In this document: positions 6,031 through 7,025 of the stretch, in pieces
Layout of the letters: each line of letters opens with the position of its first letter
Position numbering within the stretch: position 1 is the stretch's first letter
Source: an uncultured Eubacteriales bacterium
GTDB taxonomy: Bacteria > Bacillota > Clostridia > Oscillospirales > Oscillospiraceae
DNA length: 7,025 nucleotides
Assembly (NCBI GenBank): GCA_900548795.1
Contig: URLT01000087.1
Location: 1-7,025 of the forward strand
Direction of reading: 5' to 3'
Notes under the pieces: generated by a model
Seen by the model: the letters and a program-made list of their open reading frames with translations, nothing else
What the model was told of the DNA's origin: nothing
Database searches by the model: none
Program-made: the position numbers and the translations under genes

Positions 6031-6066
6031 AGAAAGAGCTTCCCTTCTGTAGATTCTTGTTTCTAT

Positions 6067-6094
6067 ATTCTAACACATTTTCAGAAAATTACAA
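6067..6094 (-). promoter_or_regulatory. Predicted vegetative (sigma-A type) promoter for asp23
   Basis: Minus-strand TTGTAA (6094-6089) and TAGAAT (6072-6067) are 16 bases apart, with an extended -10 TGT at 6075-6073. The -35 region begins three bases after the spoIIIAH stop codon in an AT-rich stretch unlike the surrounding GC-rich DNA. It shares the 11-mer GCTTGTAATTT with the transferase promoter at 1079-1069. Transcription would start near 6060, giving a leader of about 30 bases before asp23. Confidence 0.65.
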
Positions 6095-6096
6095 GC

Positions 6097-6648
6097 CTAT
6101 TCTATTCCAAAAATGCGAATATCTCCCAGCTTGAGGTCGGTCTGTGACAGAACGATGTCCGCCACAAGGCTCACGTCGTCCTGCGACAGGCCGTTCTCCG
6201 GCGCGGCCACCGCAACGGACACGCCGTCCTGACTGATGTAAGCCACGCAGTCGGCATAGCCCTTGGCGATAACCATGCTCTCGATCTGCGACTCGGCCAG
6301 CGCGTCGGCGACGATTTTTTGAAGCTGCGCGTCGCTCTCGGAAATATCCCCGCCCTCGGCATAGGCAATCGTCTCCTGCAAGAGAGCGACGGCCTCGTCG
6401 CGCGCGGTCTGCCGCGACAAGCGCATGGCCGCAAAGGACTCCGCCCCGGCCGCAGCCGCCGCTGCCGCCGCTGCGGCAGGCTCGGCCGCGTCGCTCAGCA
6501 CAAGCGTCGAGTCGCCCATCAGCTTATCCGCGTCAAGCGTTTGCGTCAGCTCGGTCGAGCCGCGTCCGTAAAACCAGTTCAGATACACCCCGGCGCACGC
6601 AAGCACCAGCACCCCGGCGATCAGCACGTTCCGTTTCCATGATTTCAT
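6097..6648 (-). CDS. spoIIIAH: Stage III sporulation protein AH
   Basis: SpoIIIAH sits in the mother-cell membrane and binds forespore SpoIIQ or its counterpart, forming the channel that links the two cells during engulfment. The 183-residue protein has one membrane segment (about residues 8-27) after a basic N-terminus MKSWKRN, then an alanine-rich linker with ten consecutive Ala (58-67), then a YscJ/FliF-like globular domain (about 75-183) ending in GDIRIFGIE. RLSRQTARDEAVALLQE at 76-92 is typical of the family. Its ATG follows GGAGGA with 7-8 bases of spacing, and it lies 13 bp after spoIIIAG, as expected for the last gene of the spoIIIA operon. Confidence 0.94.
   Translation of the reverse strand: MKSWKRNVLIAGVLVLACAGVYLNWFYGRGSTELTQTLDADKLMGDSTLVLSDAAEPAAAAAAAAAAGAESFAAMRLSRQTARDEAVALLQETIAYAEGGDISESDAQLQKIVADALAESQIESMVIAKGYADCVAYISQDGVSVAVAAPENGLSQDDVSLVADIVLSQTDLKLGDIRIFGIE
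6448..6477 (-). repeat. Alanine codon run in spoIIIAH
   Basis: Ten consecutive GCN codons encode Ala58-Ala67. The codons are mixed (GCC, GCA, GCG, GCT), so this is not a pure trinucleotide repeat. The run joins the membrane anchor to the ring-forming domain and is probably a flexible or helical spacer. Confidence 0.8.
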
Positions 6649-6661
6649 CGCAATTCCTCCA

Positions 6662-7025
6662 TCAATTCAATTTGACCACGGTGATCTTATCCGCGCGCAG
6701 CCCCGTCAGCGCCGAGACGGCGCTTGTCAGGCTCAGGCGAACCGCTGCGCTGTCGGCTCCGGTGCAGGCGACCACCGCCCCCTGAAACACGGGGTACTCC
6801 ACCGTCCGTACCGCTGGTGCATTATATGAGCCGCCCTCGGACAAAATCACCGTTTTCTCCTCCGTCGACCGGCGCGCGCCGCTCTCGTCGGTGTCCTCTG
6901 TCCGATTGACGTCGGTCTGATAGCGCGTCTGCGAGGCGGTTTTGAGCGTCAGCAGCACGCGCACCTCCCCCGCACCCTCGACCCCTGAGAGCAGCTCGGA
7001 GAGCCGCTGCTCGAGGGGTCGAGGG
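6662..7025 (-). CDS. spoIIIAG: Stage III sporulation protein AG, C-terminal 120 residues (N-terminus outside window)
   Basis: SpoIIIAG forms a ring in the mother-cell membrane as part of the SpoIIIA-SpoIIQ channel. The frame is open from the window edge; the GTG at 6964 is internal, because in-frame codons upstream encode LEQRLSELLSGVEGAGE, the expected family sequence leading into VRVLLTL. After this comes a variable segment rich in charged residues (TDVNRTEDTDESGARR), then the conserved C-terminal ring-building part with GAVVACTGAD and the ending DKITVVKLN. The N-terminal membrane segment is outside the window. The stop lies 13 bp before the spoIIIAH start, consistent with the spoIIIA operon order. 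It would be transcribed by SigE in the mother cell, known from other spore formers and not shown here. Confidence 0.92.
   Translation of the reverse strand, partial: PRPLEQRLSELLSGVEGAGEVRVLLTLKTASQTRYQTDVNRTEDTDESGARRSTEEKTVILSEGGSYNAPAVRTVEYPVFQGAVVACTGADSAAVRLSLTSAVSALTGLRADKITVVKLN
6975..7025. repeat. Imperfect 19-bp inverted repeat inside spoIIIAG
   Basis: CCCTCGACCCCT (6975-6986) is the exact reverse complement of AGGGGTCGAGGG (7014-7025). Just inside, GAGCAGC (6989-6995) pairs with GCTGCTC (7006-7012), giving 19 paired bases around a 10-base loop with a small bulge. The outer arm ends exactly at the window edge, so it may extend further. Confidence 0.65.

Noticed and set aside
6662..6964. 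spoIIIAG starting at the GTG at 6964
   Set aside because: In-frame codons upstream to the window edge encode conserved SpoIIIAG sequence, so the gene continues past the window.

Overview
The window comes from a spore-forming, GC-rich Clostridia-type firmicute, most likely Oscillospiraceae/Ruminococcaceae or a near relative. Three things point there: the end of the spoIIIA operon followed by asp23, nusB, xseA, xseB and ispA; an intact sporulation sigma factor of the SigK type; and strong GGAGG-type ribosome binding sites in a high-GC background. The placement is inferred from gene order and protein similarity, not from a database search. All ten genes lie on the minus strand, so transcription runs from high to low coordinates.

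In transcription order: (1) 7025-6097 holds the C-terminal part of spoIIIAG, cut by the window edge, and complete spoIIIAH, the end of the mother-cell spoIIIA operon. (2) A vegetative-looking promoter right after spoIIIAH starts asp23. A 159-bp gap with a perfect 11-bp stem-loop follows, then nusB, a TsaD/Kae1-like protein, xseA, xseB and ispA, packed with 4- to 26-base overlaps. These cover antitermination, exonuclease VII and farnesyl diphosphate synthesis. (3) After 74 bp comes sigK, with its own -10-like element and a perfect 10-bp hairpin that buries its Shine-Dalgarno sequence. (4) Directly after the sigK stop, a second vegetative-looking promoter with a structured leader drives an Sfp-type 4'-phosphopantetheinyl transferase. 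This is coupled by an ATGA overlap to a DUF5662-family gene that runs off the left edge.

Sporulation modules (spoIIIA, sigK) and housekeeping modules alternate. The two clear vegetative-type promoters lie immediately behind the stop codons of spoIIIAH and sigK and share an 11-base -35 region, which would let housekeeping genes be expressed apart from the sporulation genes upstream.

No mobile element, CRISPR array, tRNA, rRNA or defence system was seen. Most of the window is conserved core. The least ordinary points are the sigK hairpin, the placement of sigK after ispA, the TsaD-like paralogue in the nusB-xse operon, and the PPTase leader and partner gene. I see no convincing wholly new system.
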